Shown here: piece by piece, positions 47,718 through 60,370 of the stretch
How the letters are laid out: each line of letters begins with the position of its first letter
Position numbering within the stretch: the first letter of the stretch is position 1
Origin: Gammaproteobacteria bacterium
GTDB taxonomy: Bacteria > Pseudomonadota > Gammaproteobacteria > Pseudomonadales > Halieaceae
Direction of reading: 5' to 3'
Assembly: GCA_030428835.1 (NCBI GenBank)
Contig: JAUIEP010000001.1
Location: 1-64,000, forward strand
DNA: 64,000 nt
The notes under the pieces: model-generated
Seen by the model: only the letters and a program-made list of their open reading frames with translations
Told to the model about the DNA's origin: nothing
Database searches by the model: none
Translations under genes and position numbers: made by a program

Positions 47718-50000
47718 ATGTTGAGCAAGGACCTGGAACAAACACTGAACGACGCATTCCGCGGTGCGCGCGCCAAGCGCCACGAGTTCATGACCGTGGA
47801 ACACTTGTTGCTGGCTCTGCTCGACAACAACGATGCCATTCGTGTCCTCAAGGCCTGCGGTGCCGACATCGGCAGCCTGCGCGGCGACCTCATCGAATTT
47901 GTCGATGCCACCACACCGCTGATTCCGGAGGAAGAAGACGAGCGCGATACACAGCCGACACTGGGGTTCCAGCGTGTGTTGCAACGTGCCGTCTTCCACG
48001 TGCAGTCATCGGGCAAGAGTGAAGTCACGGGCGCTAACGTGCTCGTGGCGATTTTCAGCGAACAGGAGAGCCAGGCGGTCTTCTTCCTCAAGACCCAGAG
48101 CGTCAGCCGTCTCGACGTCGTGAATTACATGACCCACGGGATATCGAAGGTCGCGGGCGACGCCGAGGCGCCGGAGCCCGGCCCGATGTCGGGCGAGGAG
48201 GCCCCGCAGGAGGACGGTGAGAGCAATCCACTCGAAAGCTTCGCGACCAACCTCAACGCCGAAGCCGCTGCCGGCAACATCGACCCCCTGATCGGTCGCC
48301 TGGATGAAGTGGAGCGTGTGGCGCAGATCCTCACGCGCCGGCGCAAGAACAACCCGCTGCTGGTGGGTGAGTCCGGCGTGGGCAAGACCGCGATCATAGA
48401 AGGCCTGGCCAAGAAGATCGTGGACGGCGAGGTCCCCGACGTGCTCCTCGACAGCGTCGTGTACTCCCTCGACCTGGGTTCGTTGCTGGCCGGTACCAAG
48501 TACAGGGGCGACTTCGAAAAGCGCCTGAAAGGCCTGCTCGCGGAGTTGAAAAAGCGCACCAATGCGATCCTTTTCATCGACGAGGTGCACACCATTATCG
48601 GCGCCGGCGCCGCCTCGGGCGGTGTCATGGATGCCAGCAATTTGCTGAAGCCCATGCTCAGCTCGGGCAAGTTGCGCTGCATCGGCTCGACGACCTTCCA
48701 CGAGTACCGCGGCATATTTGACAAGGACAAGGCCCTCAGCCGCCGCTTCCAGAAGATCGATGTGCTGGAGCCCAGCGTTGAAGACGCCTACAAGATCCTC
48801 AAGGGCCTGAAGTCGCGCTTCGAAGAGCACCACGGGCTGCGTTACACGGACAGGGCGCTGCGCGTTGCCACCAATCTCTCTTCGCGCTACATCAATGACC
48901 GCTTCCTGCCGGACAAGGCGATCGACGTGATCGACGAGGCGGGGGCGTTCCAGCAACTGCAGCCGCCGTCGAAGCGCAAGAAGGTGATCGGTGTCGGCGA
49001 CATAGAATCCGTGGTTGCCAAGATCGCGCGGATCCCGCCGAAAACCGTCAGCACCGACGACAAGGAAACCCTCGCCAGGCTGGAATCCAACCTGCAGATG
49101 GTGGTGTTCGGACAGGATGCGGCCATCAGCAGCCTGGCGACCTCGATCAAGCTGGCCCGGGCGGGCCTGCGCGAGGGCGAGAAACCCATCGGGTCTTTCC
49201 TCCTCGCGGGCCCGACCGGTGTCGGCAAGACGGAAGTCACCCGCCAGCTCGCACAGTTGCTCGGACTGGAGTTGATACGGTTCGATATGTCGGAGTACAT
49301 GGAACGGCACACGGTGTCGCGCCTCATCGGTGCTCCGCCGGGTTATGTCGGTTTCGACCAGGGCGGCCTGTTGACCGATGCTGTTACCAAGCATCCGCAC
49401 GCCGTGGTGCTGCTCGACGAGATCGAGAAGGCCCATCCGGAAGTATTCAACCTGCTGCTGCAGGTCATGGATCACGGCACGCTCACCGATAACAACGGTC
49501 GCAAGGCGGATTTCCGCAACGTGATTCTCGTGATGACGACGAACGCGGGCGCGCAGAGCATCAGCAGGCGCTCCATCGGTTTTACACTGCAGGATCACAC
49601 CTCCGACGCCATGGAGGCGATCAACAAGATGTTTACGCCGGAATTTCGCAACCGCCTCGACAGCGTTGTGCAGTTCCAGCCGCTGGGCGAAGACGTGATA
49701 CTGACCGTCGTCGACAAGTTCCTCACGAAACTGCAGGGCCAGCTGGATGAGAAGCGCGTGATGATCGACGTCGACGAGGACGCGCGACTGTGGCTCGTGG
49801 AGAAGGGTTACGACATCCACATGGGCGCCAGGCCCATGGAGCGCATCATCCAGGAGCACATCAAGAAGCCGCTGGCGGAGCTGGTGTTGTTCGGTGAGCT
49901 CGCACAATCAGGCGGTACCGCGCTGGTGCGGCTGAACCGTGCGGAGGACAAGCTGGATGTGACGGTGGAGGAGAAGGTGGCCGAACTCGAGGAGAGCTGA
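47718..50000 (+). CDS. clpA: ClpA, AAA+ unfoldase of ClpAP
   Basis: A 760-residue two-ring unfoldase. The N-domain (1-150) binds ClpS. Walker A of the first ring is GESGVGKT (217-224), of the second GPTGVGKT (498-505). RRSIGF at about 620 is the ClpP-docking loop (IGF variant of IGL). LFIDEVHTIIGAG and LLDEIEKAHP are the Walker B motifs. With ClpP it degrades N-degron and other substrates in the cytoplasm. It has a GAGGAG site; its stop is only 6 bases from the end of convergent infA. Confidence 0.97.
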   Translation: MLSKDLEQTLNDAFRGARAKRHEFMTVEHLLLALLDNNDAIRVLKACGADIGSLRGDLIEFVDATTPLIPEEEDERDTQPTLGFQRVLQRAVFHVQSSGKSEVTGANVLVAIFSEQESQAVFFLKTQSVSRLDVVNYMTHGISKVAGDAEAPEPGPMSGEEAPQEDGESNPLESFATNLNAEAAAGNIDPLIGRLDEVERVAQILTRRRKNNPLLVGESGVGKTAIIEGLAKKIVDGEVPDVLLDSVVYSLDLGSLLAGTKYRGDFEKRLKGLLAELKKRTNAILFIDEVHTIIGAGAASGGVMDASNLLKPMLSSGKLRCIGSTTFHEYRGIFDKDKALSRRFQKIDVLEPSVEDAYKILKGLKSRFEEHHGLRYTDRALRVATNLSSRYINDRFLPDKAIDVIDEAGAFQQLQPPSKRKKVIGVGDIESVVAKIARIPPKTVSTDDKETLARLESNLQMVVFGQDAAISSLATSIKLARAGLREGEKPIGSFLLAGPTGVGKTEVTRQLAQLLGLELIRFDMSEYMERHTVSRLIGAPPGYVGFDQGGLLTDAVTKHPHAVVLLDEIEKAHPEVFNLLLQVMDHGTLTDNNGRKADFRNVILVMTTNAGAQSISRRSIGFTLQDHTSDAMEAINKMFTPEFRNRLDSVVQFQPLGEDVILTVVDKFLTKLQGQLDEKRVMIDVDEDARLWLVEKGYDIHMGARPMERIIQEHIKKPLAELVLFGELAQSGGTALVRLNRAEDKLDVTVEEKVAELEES

Positions 50001-50006
50001 GTTGGC

Positions 50007-50225
50007 CTAGCGTTCGCGGTAGGTGATGCGGCCCTTGCTCAGGTCGTACGGAGTGAGTTCTACCCGCACCTTGTCGCCGGTCAGGATGCGAATGTAGTTC
50101 TTGCGCATTTTGCCGGAAATATGGGCTGTAACGACATGCCCGTTCTCCAGCTGTACGCGGAAAGTGGTGTTCGGCAGCGTGTCGATCACCTCACCTTCCA
50201 TTTCAATCTGGTCTTCTTTTGCCAT
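50007..50225 (-). CDS. infA: translation initiation factor IF-1
   Basis: A 72-residue OB-fold protein of standard IF-1 length. [34 protein letters not shown] and [13 protein letters not shown] are near-identical to E. coli IF-1. It binds the ribosomal A site during initiation. It is the last gene of the minus-strand group trxB-aat-bpt-infA but has 96 bases upstream with a hairpin, so it may have its own promoter. Confidence 0.98.
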   Translation of the reverse strand: MAKEDQIEMEGEVIDTLPNTTFRVQLENGHVVTAHISGKMRKNYIRILTGDKVRVELTPYDLSKGRITYRER

Positions 50226-50296
50226 CAGGCGGCGGTCCTCATTTTCAAGAGGGCCGCATTTTGCCTCATTCGCAGCGTCGGTGCCAGCGGAATGTC

Positions 50297-50312
50297 GGGC
50301 GAAAAGTCGCCC
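50297..50312. repeat. 6-base hairpin between bpt and infA
   Basis: GGGCGA at 50297-50302 and TCGCCC at 50307-50312 are exact reverse complements with a 4-base loop. It lies between the bpt stop and the infA start on the minus strand. No T-run follows on either side, so attenuation or RNA processing is as likely as termination. Confidence 0.35.
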
Positions 50313-50321
50313 CGAAAAAGC

Positions 50322-51032
50322 CTAGAGAAGGGTGGTCCAGCGGCTGTTCATGTAGATTTCCAGCGGCCGGTATTCGGACTTGTAGGCCATTTTGCGGCAG
50401 TCGCGAATCCAGTACCCCAGGTAGAGGTAGTCCAGCCCCATCTCCGCCGCCTTGGCCGCCTGCCACTGGATGGCATAGCCGCCGAGGCTGCGCTTTTCGG
50501 CGCCGGGTTCGAAAAAGGTGTAGATCGCCGACAGCCCGTCCTCGAGTTCATCGACCACCGCGATCGCGATCAGCTCGCCCCGATCGTAGAAGCGGTAGTA
50601 GCGCGTGCACTCCCACACACTGTTGAGGAATGCCTGGTACTGCTCGCGGTCGGGCGGGTACATGTCGCCGTCCGCGTGGCGTTCGCAGATGTACCGCTGG
50701 TATAACTCGAACGCTTCGTCGTCGAGGATGTCGGTCGTGGCCACAACGATCAGGTCGCGGTTGCGCTGCCAGACGCGCCGCTGGCCGCGGCTCGGTTTGA
50801 ACTGCTGCACCGGGATGCGTGCGGGGATACAGGCGTTACACTGGCTGCAGTGCGGGCGGTAGACGTGGTTGCCGCTGCGGCGGAAGCCCAGTACGGACAA
50901 CTTGCTGTACAGCGACTTGTCCATGTTCTGGCGGGGATCGACGAAAAGGGTGGTCGCCTCCTGTTCGCGCAGGTAGCTGCAGCTGTGCGGGTAGGTGGTG
51001 TACACCTTCAGGTCCCGGAGGGATGAAGTCAA
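50322..51032 (-). CDS. bpt: aspartate/glutamate leucyltransferase Bpt (Ate family)
   Basis: A 236-residue aminoacyl-tRNA-protein transferase. YPHSCSYLREQEATTLF and YRPHCSQCNACIPARIPV hold the conserved cysteines, and YLGYWIRDCRKMAYKSEYRP is near the end. In gammaproteobacteria, Bpt attaches leucine to N-terminal Asp or Glu, making ClpS substrates. The start is TTG at 51032, overlapping the aat stop as TTGA, with GGAG 6 bases upstream; longer frames would lie inside aat. Confidence 0.92.
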   Translation of the reverse strand: MTSSLRDLKVYTTYPHSCSYLREQEATTLFVDPRQNMDKSLYSKLSVLGFRRSGNHVYRPHCSQCNACIPARIPVQQFKPSRGQRRVWQRNRDLIVVATTDILDDEAFELYQRYICERHADGDMYPPDREQYQAFLNSVWECTRYYRFYDRGELIAIAVVDELEDGLSAIYTFFEPGAEKRSLGGYAIQWQAAKAAEMGLDYLYLGYWIRDCRKMAYKSEYRPLEIYMNSRWTTLL

Positions 51033-51741
51033 AGCAGCGCTCCACAGCCGGTACTGAGGCGCCAGATACCGGCGTTTGTCTCTTCTTCCACAGTTTGCGC
51101 AAGACACCGCTCGAAGTCCAGCCTGCTAATGCAGCGAGCGCCCAGGGAGTTGAGGTGGTCGCTTTCCACCTGGCAATCGATAAGCCGGATGCCGCCGCGC
51201 TGGGCAATATTTACAAGCGCTACCAGCGCTACCTTGGACGCATCCGCGACCCGGCTGAACATCGACTCGCCGAAAAACGCGCGACCGATACAGACGCCGT
51301 ACAGCCCGCCCACCAGGTGGTCTTCGCGGTCGAAGACCTCGATCGAGTGGGCGTATCCCAGGGTGTGCAGCGCCTTGTAGGCCGTGATCATCGCATCGCC
51401 AATCCAGGTGCCCAGGCCGTCGCCGCGCAGGCTGGCGCAGCCTTCCAGGACCGCGTCAAAGCGGCTGTCGGCGCGGACGTGGAAACAGTCCGAGCGCAGG
51501 GTTCGCCTGAGTGTGCGCGAGATGTGCAGTTCGTCCGGGAACAACACTGACCGGGGATCCGGGGTCCACCACAGGATGGGCTGTGGCTCCTCGTACCAGG
51601 GAAAAATGCCCAGGCGGTAGGCCGCGAGCAGGCGCTGCGGCGAGAGATCACCGCCCACCGCGAGCAGTCCGTTTGGTTCCTCCAGCGCCTCGCCGGTCGG
51701 CGGGAAGGTCAGGTCCTCATCCAGGCGCGCGATGGCGCGCA

Positions 51742-51742
<1 letters not shown>
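51029..51742 (-). CDS. aat: leucyl/phenylalanyl-tRNA-protein transferase Aat
   Basis: A 237-residue GNAT-fold transferase that adds Leu or Phe to N-terminal Lys or Arg. FPPTGEALEEPNGLLAVGGD, YRLGIFPWYEEPQPILWW and VGGLYGVCIGRAFFGESMFS are hallmarks. The GTG start shares one base with the trxB stop (TAGTG). With bpt, clpS and clpA it forms a complete set of N-degron components within 5 kb. Confidence 0.97.
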
Positions 51743-52809
<1,067 letters not shown>

Positions 52810-52880
52810 CTATGGTACTTTAAAGGCCATCCCGCGACAAAGATAACTATATTTCGAGCTATTCGATTTAAGTCTTTGAA

Positions 52881-52886
52881 TATAAT
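52881..52886 (+). promoter_or_regulatory. candidate -10 box upstream of ftsK
   Basis: A perfect TATAAT in a markedly AT-rich stretch (about 52840-52910) between trxB and ftsK, 82 bases before the ftsK ATG. No good -35 is visible at the expected spacing (GCTATT at 52858-52863), so an activator may be needed. Confidence 0.4.
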
Positions 52887-52967
52887 TAAAAAGAATTGCA
52901 CAATTATTAACCGCCATGGGTCGTGTAACCGGGCATTCCGAGGGGCCGCAACCGGCCCTGGAGAGCG

Positions 52968-55292
52968 ATGAAAGCCGCCTCTGACAGTGGTCCAGCCAAC
53001 AGCGTCCTCAGTGCCAGGTTGCGGGAGGGCGCCTTCATCGGCGTCACGGCCGTCTGCCTCTACCTGCTCATGGCCCTGGTCACGTATTCCACGGGTGATC
53101 CGGGCTGGTCCGGCACCGGCAACAGTACGAGCATCAGCAACCTGGGAGGACCGACCGGCGCCTGGCTCGCGGATGTCTTCTTTTCCCTCGTCGGTTATGC
53201 CGCCTACCTGTTCCCGCTCATGTTGGCCTACCGTGCCGTGATCATCCTGCTGGAGCGGCACGAGGACAGGGGGTTCGACTGGTTGACGTTCGGCATCCGC
53301 ACGTTGGGCCTCGTGCTGGTGATGGTGGCCGGAACCTCGCTGGCAGCGCTCAACGACGCCGGCACCTCGCCCTTGCCGCAGGGCATGGGCGGCATTCTGG
53401 GCCAGGCGATCGGCGGCGCGTTTACCGTCGCTTTCAGTGATGTGGGCTCGCGCCTTATCCTGCTCGCGATCTTCCTGTTTGGCATGACGATCTTTACGGA
53501 CCTGAGCTGGCTGCGCGTGATGGAGCAGCTCGGCGCCCTGAGCATCCGCGCATTCACCGCGGTGCGGGAGTGGGGGCTCACGAGTTACGAGCGTTTCCTC
53601 GACCGGCGCAAGCGCGAAAGGGCCATCGAGGAGCGCAAGGTTCAGATCACGGAGCACGTCGAAAAGGAGAAGAAACGCACGCCGCCCAAGATCAAGCCGC
53701 TGAAACCGCCGGCCGAGAAGAGTGATCGCGTGGAGCGGGAGAAGCAGCAACCGCTGTTCGACGCGCCCGTCACCGGCGAACTGCCGCACCTCGACCTGCT
53801 CGATGTCGAGCGCAAGGACCCGAGCCTGGGCTACTCCAAGGAGGCACTTGAGGCCCTGTCCAAGGTATTGGAACTCAAGCTCAAGGACTTCGGCGTTACC
53901 GCCGAGGTCACGGCCGTCTACCCGGGCCCGGTGATCACGCGCTTTGAACTGCAGCCCGCGCCGGGCGTCAAGGTGTCGCGTATCTCCAACCTCGCCAAGG
54001 ACCTCGCGCGCTCCCTGGCGGTTATCAGCGTGCGCGTCGTCGAGGTGATTCCCGGTAAGTCTGTCGTGGGCATCGAGATCCCCAACGAACACCGCGAGAT
54101 CGTGAACTTCCGCGAGGTCCTGTCGTCGCAGGCCTTCGAGCAGTCCCGGTCGCCGCTGACGCTGGCGCTCGGCCACGACATCTCGGGGCAACCCGTGGTC
54201 GCCGACCTGGCCAAGATGCCGCACCTCTTGGTCGCCGGCACCACCGGCTCGGGCAAGTCGGTGGGCGTGAACGCGATGCTGCTGAGTCTGCTGTACAAGT
54301 CCGGGCCGCAGGACGTGCGCTTCATCCTGGTCGACCCGAAGATGCTGGAGCTGTCGGTTTACGACGGCATTCCGCACCTGCTGACGCCGGTCATCACCGA
54401 CATGAAGGACGCGGCCAACGGCCTGCGCTGGTGCGTGGCCGAGATGGAGCGGCGCTACAAGCTGATGGCCGCCCTGGGCGTGCGCAACCTCGCGGGGTAC
54501 AACCGCAAGGTACAGGACGCCCACAAGGCCGGTACGCCGATTCCCGACCCGCTGTGGACCCCGGACCCGATCTTTGCCGAGACCGACGAGGGGCAGGTCG
54601 CCCCGGATCTCGAAGTGCTGCCCAGCATCGTCGTGGTCATCGACGAATTCGCCGACATGATGATGATCGTGGGCAAGAAGGTCGAACAGCTCATCGCCCG
54701 TATTGCACAGAAGGCGCGAGCCGCCGGCATCCACCTGATACTGGCCACCCAGCGGCCCTCCGTCGACGTGATCACCGGTCTGATCAAGGCCAACGTACCG
54801 ACGCGCATTGCCTTCCAGGTGTCCTCCAAGGTCGACTCGCGGACCATCCTCGACCAGGGCGGCGCCGAGCAGCTCCTGGGGCACGGCGACATGCTTTACC
54901 TGCCCCCGGGCAGCGGCGTGCCGACGCGCGTGCACGGCGCATTCTGCAGCGATGACGAGGTTCACCGCGTCGTTGCGGACTGGAAGAAGCGCGGCGAGCC
55001 CGCGTACATCGACGGCCTGCTCGACGAGGGCAGCGGCACCGCGGTGACACCGCAGGAACTCCAGGCGGAATCATCTGACGAAGATGAAGAGAGCGATGCG
55101 CTGTACGACGAGGCAGTGCACTATGTCACCAAGAGCAGGCGAGCGTCCATCTCATCTGTACAGCGCAAGCTGCGCATCGGCTACAACCGCGCGGCACGGC
55201 TGATCGAGACCATGGAGGCCGCCGGTGTGGTATCGGAAATGGGCAGCAACGGCCAACGCGAGGTGCTCGCACCGCCGCCGCCCGAGGACTAG
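52968..55292 (+). CDS. ftsK: DNA translocase FtsK
   Basis: A 774-residue divisome protein that pumps DNA and brings XerCD to dif at cell division. Four or so membrane segments occupy about 20-185, followed by a short charged linker (about 200-265; much shorter than in E. coli). The motor has Walker A GTTGSGKS at 424-431, [18 protein letters not shown] and [12 protein letters not shown] (Walker B). The C-terminal gamma winged helix, with [20 protein letters not shown], reads KOPS sequences. lolA begins 1 base after its stop. Confidence 0.97.
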   Translation: MKAASDSGPANSVLSARLREGAFIGVTAVCLYLLMALVTYSTGDPGWSGTGNSTSISNLGGPTGAWLADVFFSLVGYAAYLFPLMLAYRAVIILLERHEDRGFDWLTFGIRTLGLVLVMVAGTSLAALNDAGTSPLPQGMGGILGQAIGGAFTVAFSDVGSRLILLAIFLFGMTIFTDLSWLRVMEQLGALSIRAFTAVREWGLTSYERFLDRRKRERAIEERKVQITEHVEKEKKRTPPKIKPLKPPAEKSDRVEREKQQPLFDAPVTGELPHLDLLDVERKDPSLGYSKEALEALSKVLELKLKDFGVTAEVTAVYPGPVITRFELQPAPGVKVSRISNLAKDLARSLAVISVRVVEVIPGKSVVGIEIPNEHREIVNFREVLSSQAFEQSRSPLTLALGHDISGQPVVADLAKMPHLLVAGTTGSGKSVGVNAMLLSLLYKSGPQDVRFILVDPKMLELSVYDGIPHLLTPVITDMKDAANGLRWCVAEMERRYKLMAALGVRNLAGYNRKVQDAHKAGTPIPDPLWTPDPIFAETDEGQVAPDLEVLPSIVVVIDEFADMMMIVGKKVEQLIARIAQKARAAGIHLILATQRPSVDVITGLIKANVPTRIAFQVSSKVDSRTILDQGGAEQLLGHGDMLYLPPGSGVPTRVHGAFCSDDEVHRVVADWKKRGEPAYIDGLLDEGSGTAVTPQELQAESSDEDEESDALYDEAVHYVTKSRRASISSVQRKLRIGYNRAARLIETMEAAGVVSEMGSNGQREVLAPPPPED

Positions 55293-55293
55293 T

Positions 55294-55905
55294 TTGAAAC
55301 ACCTGAATTTTTGCCTGTGCCTGCTGCTCCTGCTGGCAACACCCGCGAGCGCGGGTGACGCGCTGGACGAGCTGCTCGTCGCGCTCGAACCGTTCGCGCG
55401 GCTCAGCGGTGCTTTCACGCAGGAGCAGTACGATGACCGCGGCACATCGCTTGGCCGGAGCAGCGGGACTTTCCGGCTCCTGCGGCCCGATTATTTCGCC
55501 TGGGATATTGCGGCTCCCGACAGCCAGCTGGTGATTGCCGGGCCCCAATTCCTGTGGCACCACGACCGCGATCTCGCCACTGTCACCCGGCGGCGGCTCG
55601 ATTCCTCTGCCAGCATCACGCCATTGGAAATTCTCGCCGCTGATCGCGAGGCCATTGCGCGACGCCTGACGGTGAGCCGCGAGGAGGGCGGTTTCCTGCT
55701 CGAGCCGGTCCCGGGCGAGGACGTGGGCTTCAGCCGGTTGCGACTGCGCTTCACCGGAGATCTGGTATCCGGGATGGAGGTGCTCGACAACCTCGGCCAG
55801 CGCCTGGTGATCGAGTTTTCCTCCCTCGATCTTGCGCCGGACCTGACGGAGGCGGACTTTGCTTTCGTGCCACCGCCGGGCGCCGACCTGTTTTACCATG
55901 ACTGA
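55294..55905 (+). CDS. lolA: outer-membrane lipoprotein carrier protein LolA
   Basis: A 203-residue periplasmic protein that carries lipoproteins from LolCDE to LolB. A signal peptide (about 1-20, ending TPASA) is followed by the LolA pattern: [28 protein letters not shown] and [13 protein letters not shown]. The start is TTG at 55294 with a GAGGA site, directly after the ftsK stop; no ATG is placed to give a proper signal peptide. The 3' end overlaps rarA by 8 bases. Confidence 0.93.
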   Translation: MKHLNFCLCLLLLLATPASAGDALDELLVALEPFARLSGAFTQEQYDDRGTSLGRSSGTFRLLRPDYFAWDIAAPDSQLVIAGPQFLWHHDRDLATVTRRRLDSSASITPLEILAADREAIARRLTVSREEGGFLLEPVPGEDVGFSRLRLRFTGDLVSGMEVLDNLGQRLVIEFSSLDLAPDLTEADFAFVPPPGADLFYHD

Positions 55906-57208
55906 GGACCTGTTCGGCGCGCCGGAAGACGCATACGCGCCGCTGGCCGCCCGGACACGCCCGACCACTCTCGACGGCTACGCGGGGCAGGCGCATCTGC
56001 TGGCGCCCGGCAGGCCGCTGCGCGAGGCTATCGACGCCGGCACGCTGCACTCCATGATCCTGTGGGGGCCGCCGGGGGTGGGCAAGACCACCCTGGCCCG
56101 TATCGCTGCGGAGGCGGCCGATGCCCGGTTCCTGCAGGTGTCGGCTGTGCTCAGTGGCGTCAAGGAAATCCGCGCTGCTATCGACCAGGCGCAGCAGGCG
56201 CGCGCCTCGGGTACCCGCACGGTGCTGTTCGTGGACGAGGCGCATCGCTTCAACAAGGCGCAACAGGATGCCTTCCTGCCCTATGTCGAGGACGGCACAC
56301 TGACCTTCATCGGCGCCACGACCGAGAACCCCGCCTTTGAACTGAACAATGCGCTGCTGTCGCGCGCGCGAGTCTACAAACTGCGGCCCTTGGCCGGCGG
56401 AGAACTGCTGGAGGTCCTGACACGCGCCATCGCGCGGCTGGAGGGGGTGACTGCCGGGGAGGGCGTACTGGCCGCGCTCGCCGGACAGGCCGATGGCGAC
56501 GCGCGGCGCGCGCTCAACGTACTCGAACTGGCGGCCGACATGGCCCGTGACGGCGTCATCACGACAGAGGTACTGGCGGAAGTGTCCCAGTCCTCGCTGC
56601 GTCGGTTTGACAAGGGCGGCGATGATTTCTACGACCAGATCAGCGCCCTGCACAAGGCCGTGCGGGGTTCCTCCCCGGATGGCGCGCTGTACTGGTTCTG
56701 TCGCATGCTGGACGGGGGTTGCGATCCGCTGTACATCGCCCGGCGCGTGGTGCGCATGGCCAGCGAGGATATCGGCAACGCCGACCCGCGCGCGCTCGGC
56801 ATCGCGCTGGAGGCATGGCAGGTGCAGGAGCGGCTCGGCAGCCCGGAGGGTGAACTGGCGATCGCCCAGGCCGTCCTGTATCTCGCCAGTGCGCCGAAGA
56901 GCAATGCCGCTTACACGGCGTTCAAGGCGGCGATGGCCGACGTGGAGGCCGGGGCCAGCGAAGAGGTGCCGCTGCACCTGCGCAACGCTCCCACCGCGCT
57001 CGCCAAGTCCATGGAGCACGGCGCCGACTACCGTTATGCCCACGACGAGGAGGGTGCCTACGCCGCCGGCGAGAGCTATTTTCCGGAAGGCCTGAAGGAC
57101 CGTCAGTACTATTTCCCGGTGGAGCGCGGCCTCGAACAGAAAATCGCCGAGAAGCTGCGTTACCTGCGCGAGCGGGACAAAACCAGTACAATACGCCGCT
57201 ACGATTAG
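55898..57208 (+). CDS. rarA: replication-associated recombination protein A (RarA/MgsA)
   Basis: A 436-residue AAA+ clamp-loader-like ATPase acting at stalled replication forks. Walker A is GPPGVGKTT, Walker [21 protein letters not shown], and [18 protein letters not shown] is the sensor 1 region. The C-terminal tetramerisation domain ends [18 protein letters not shown]. It starts within the last codons of lolA, part of the ftsK-lolA-rarA-crcB-serS-cysG run. Confidence 0.96.
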   Translation: MTEDLFGAPEDAYAPLAARTRPTTLDGYAGQAHLLAPGRPLREAIDAGTLHSMILWGPPGVGKTTLARIAAEAADARFLQVSAVLSGVKEIRAAIDQAQQARASGTRTVLFVDEAHRFNKAQQDAFLPYVEDGTLTFIGATTENPAFELNNALLSRARVYKLRPLAGGELLEVLTRAIARLEGVTAGEGVLAALAGQADGDARRALNVLELAADMARDGVITTEVLAEVSQSSLRRFDKGGDDFYDQISALHKAVRGSSPDGALYWFCRMLDGGCDPLYIARRVVRMASEDIGNADPRALGIALEAWQVQERLGSPEGELAIAQAVLYLASAPKSNAAYTAFKAAMADVEAGASEEVPLHLRNAPTALAKSMEHGADYRYAHDEEGAYAAGESYFPEGLKDRQYYFPVERGLEQKIAEKLRYLRERDKTSTIRRYD

Positions 57209-57225
57209 GTCCCGACGGCCCCCGC

Positions 57226-57603
57226 ATGAAATACCTGTTGTTCGTTGCCCTGGGTGGCGCTACCGGTGCGTTGTCGCGTCACTGGTTGGCCAACTGGGTG
57301 CACGGCTTGTGGGAGGGCAGGGTGCCGCTGGGCACGCTGCTTGTGAATGGGGTGGGGTCCTTCGCCATCGGTATCGTGTACGTGGTGTTGATGGAAAAGG
57401 CGCTGCTGCATTCGGACTGGCGCGGCGTGCTGATGGTGGGTTTCCTCGGCGCGTTCACCACGTTTTCCACGTATTCACTGGAGACAGTACGGCTGGTGGA
57501 AACGGGGCATACGCTGACGGCGCTGGGCTACATGTTCGGCAGCGCCGCGTTGTGCGTCGCGGCGGCGGCGGCGGCGATGGCAATGACCCGCGCATTGCTC
57601 TAG
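57226..57603 (+). CDS. crcB: fluoride ion channel CrcB (Fluc)
   Basis: A 125-residue membrane protein with four hydrophobic segments, exporting fluoride as an antiparallel dimer. GGATGALSRHWLANW, GTLLVNGVGSFAIG and GFLGAFTTFSTYSLE are the conserved pore and sodium-site motifs. It lies between rarA and serS, 17 bases after rarA. No fluoride riboswitch is recognisable in that short gap. Confidence 0.94.
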   Translation: MKYLLFVALGGATGALSRHWLANWVHGLWEGRVPLGTLLVNGVGSFAIGIVYVVLMEKALLHSDWRGVLMVGFLGAFTTFSTYSLETVRLVETGHTLTALGYMFGSAALCVAAAAAAMAMTRALL

Positions 57604-57665
57604 GTCCGGCGCCAGGCTTAGCGCAGTGCACAACTGAAAACTGCTTCTCCGGCAGTGATGAGTGA

Positions 57666-58978
<1,313 letters not shown>

Positions 58979-58979
<1 letters not shown>

Positions 58980-60367
58980 TGGACTACCTGCCGGTCAGCC
59001 TCAAGCTCACCGGGAAACGTGTACTGCTCGTAGGCGCTGGCGCGGTCGCCACTCGCAAGGCGCGCCTGCTGTTGCGCGCGGGGGCGGTCCTGTACGTGGT
59101 GGCGCCGCACATGGAAGACAGCCTGCGTGCGCTCCTGAGCGATGACTGTCGCTGGCGCGCGGGAGAGTACCGCTCGGAAGATCTCGACGGCGTCAGCATC
59201 GTGGTGGCCGCCACCGCGTCGGTTGCGGTTAATCGCGCGGTCTCGGCGGATGCGCAGCACCGGGCGCTCCCGGTCAATGTCGTCGACGCGCCCGAGCTTT
59301 GCACGTTCATCTTCCCCGCCATCGTCGATCGCGATCCGATCCTTGTCAGTGTCTCCAGCGGCGGGCGCAGCCCCGTGTTGACGCGCATTCTCAGGCGCAG
59401 GATCGAGTCCATGATACCGGGCGCCTACGGGCGCCTCGGCGCGTTCGCCGGTAATCTGCGCGACCGCGTCAAGGGCAGCATCGCGGACCCCTCCCGGCGG
59501 CGACGGTTCTGGGAACAGGTACTGGAGGGCGCCGTCGCGGAGCAGGTCATGGCAGGCCGCGAGGATGCGGCGCTGCACATGGTCGAGGAGCTGCTCGAAG
59601 GTGAGGCGGCGGCGCAGGGCGAAGTTTGCCTGGTCGGCGCGGGTCCCGGCGACCCTGATCTGCTCACGTTCAAGGCCGCGCGCCTGCTGCAGGGCGCGGA
59701 TGTCGTGTTGTACGACGCGCTGGTCTCCGATGAGGTCATCGATATGGCGCGCCGCGATGCACAGCGCATCTACGTGGGGAAGCGTCGCGCCGACCACACG
59801 CTGCCCCAGGACGAGATCAACAAGTTGCTGCTGGATCTTGCCCGATCGGGCAAGCGAGTCGTGCGGTTGAAGGGCGGCGACCCGTTTATCTTTGGCCGCG
59901 GCGGTGAGGAGATCGAGCTGCTGGCGCGCGAGGGCATCCCGTTCCAGGTGGTGCCCGGCATCACTGCCGCGAGCGGTGCCGCCTGTTACGCCGGCATCCC
60001 GCTGACTCACCGCGACCACGCGCAGTCCGTGCGCTTCGTGGCGGGCTACCTGAAGGGCGACCGGGTGGAGCACGACTGGTCGCTATTACAGAACCCGGCG
60101 GAAACGCTCGTCTTCTACATGGGGTTGGTCGGCCTGCCGGTCATCTGCGAGCAGTTGGTCAGTCACGGCCGCTCGCCGGATACACCGGTGGCCCTGGTCG
60201 AGCGGGCCACTTCGAGCAGGCAGCGCGTGCTTACCGGCACGCTGGCAACAATGGTGGAGGTGGTCGCCGCCGCCGGACCGGAGGCTCCTACGATTATCAT
60301 CGTTGGCGACGTCGTGCGCTTGCACGCGGAGCTGGCATGGTTCGGTGCAGCGCCCGGGCGAGAGTAG
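58979..60367 (+). CDS. cysG: siroheme synthase CysG
   Basis: A 462-residue fusion. The N-terminal part (1-about 210) is precorrin-2 dehydrogenase/ferrochelatase, with the NAD loop [17 protein letters not shown]. The C-terminal part is uroporphyrinogen III methyltransferase, beginning [19 protein letters not shown] at residue 219, with [16 protein letters not shown] and [20 protein letters not shown]. It makes siroheme for sulfite and nitrite reductases, which fits cysB elsewhere in the window. Precorrin-2 could also feed cobalamin synthesis. Confidence 0.96.
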
Positions 60368-60370
60368 CGC

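Noticed and set aside
48006-49907. A 633-codon minus-strand open frame opposite clpA
   Set aside because: Antisense shadow of a certain gene.
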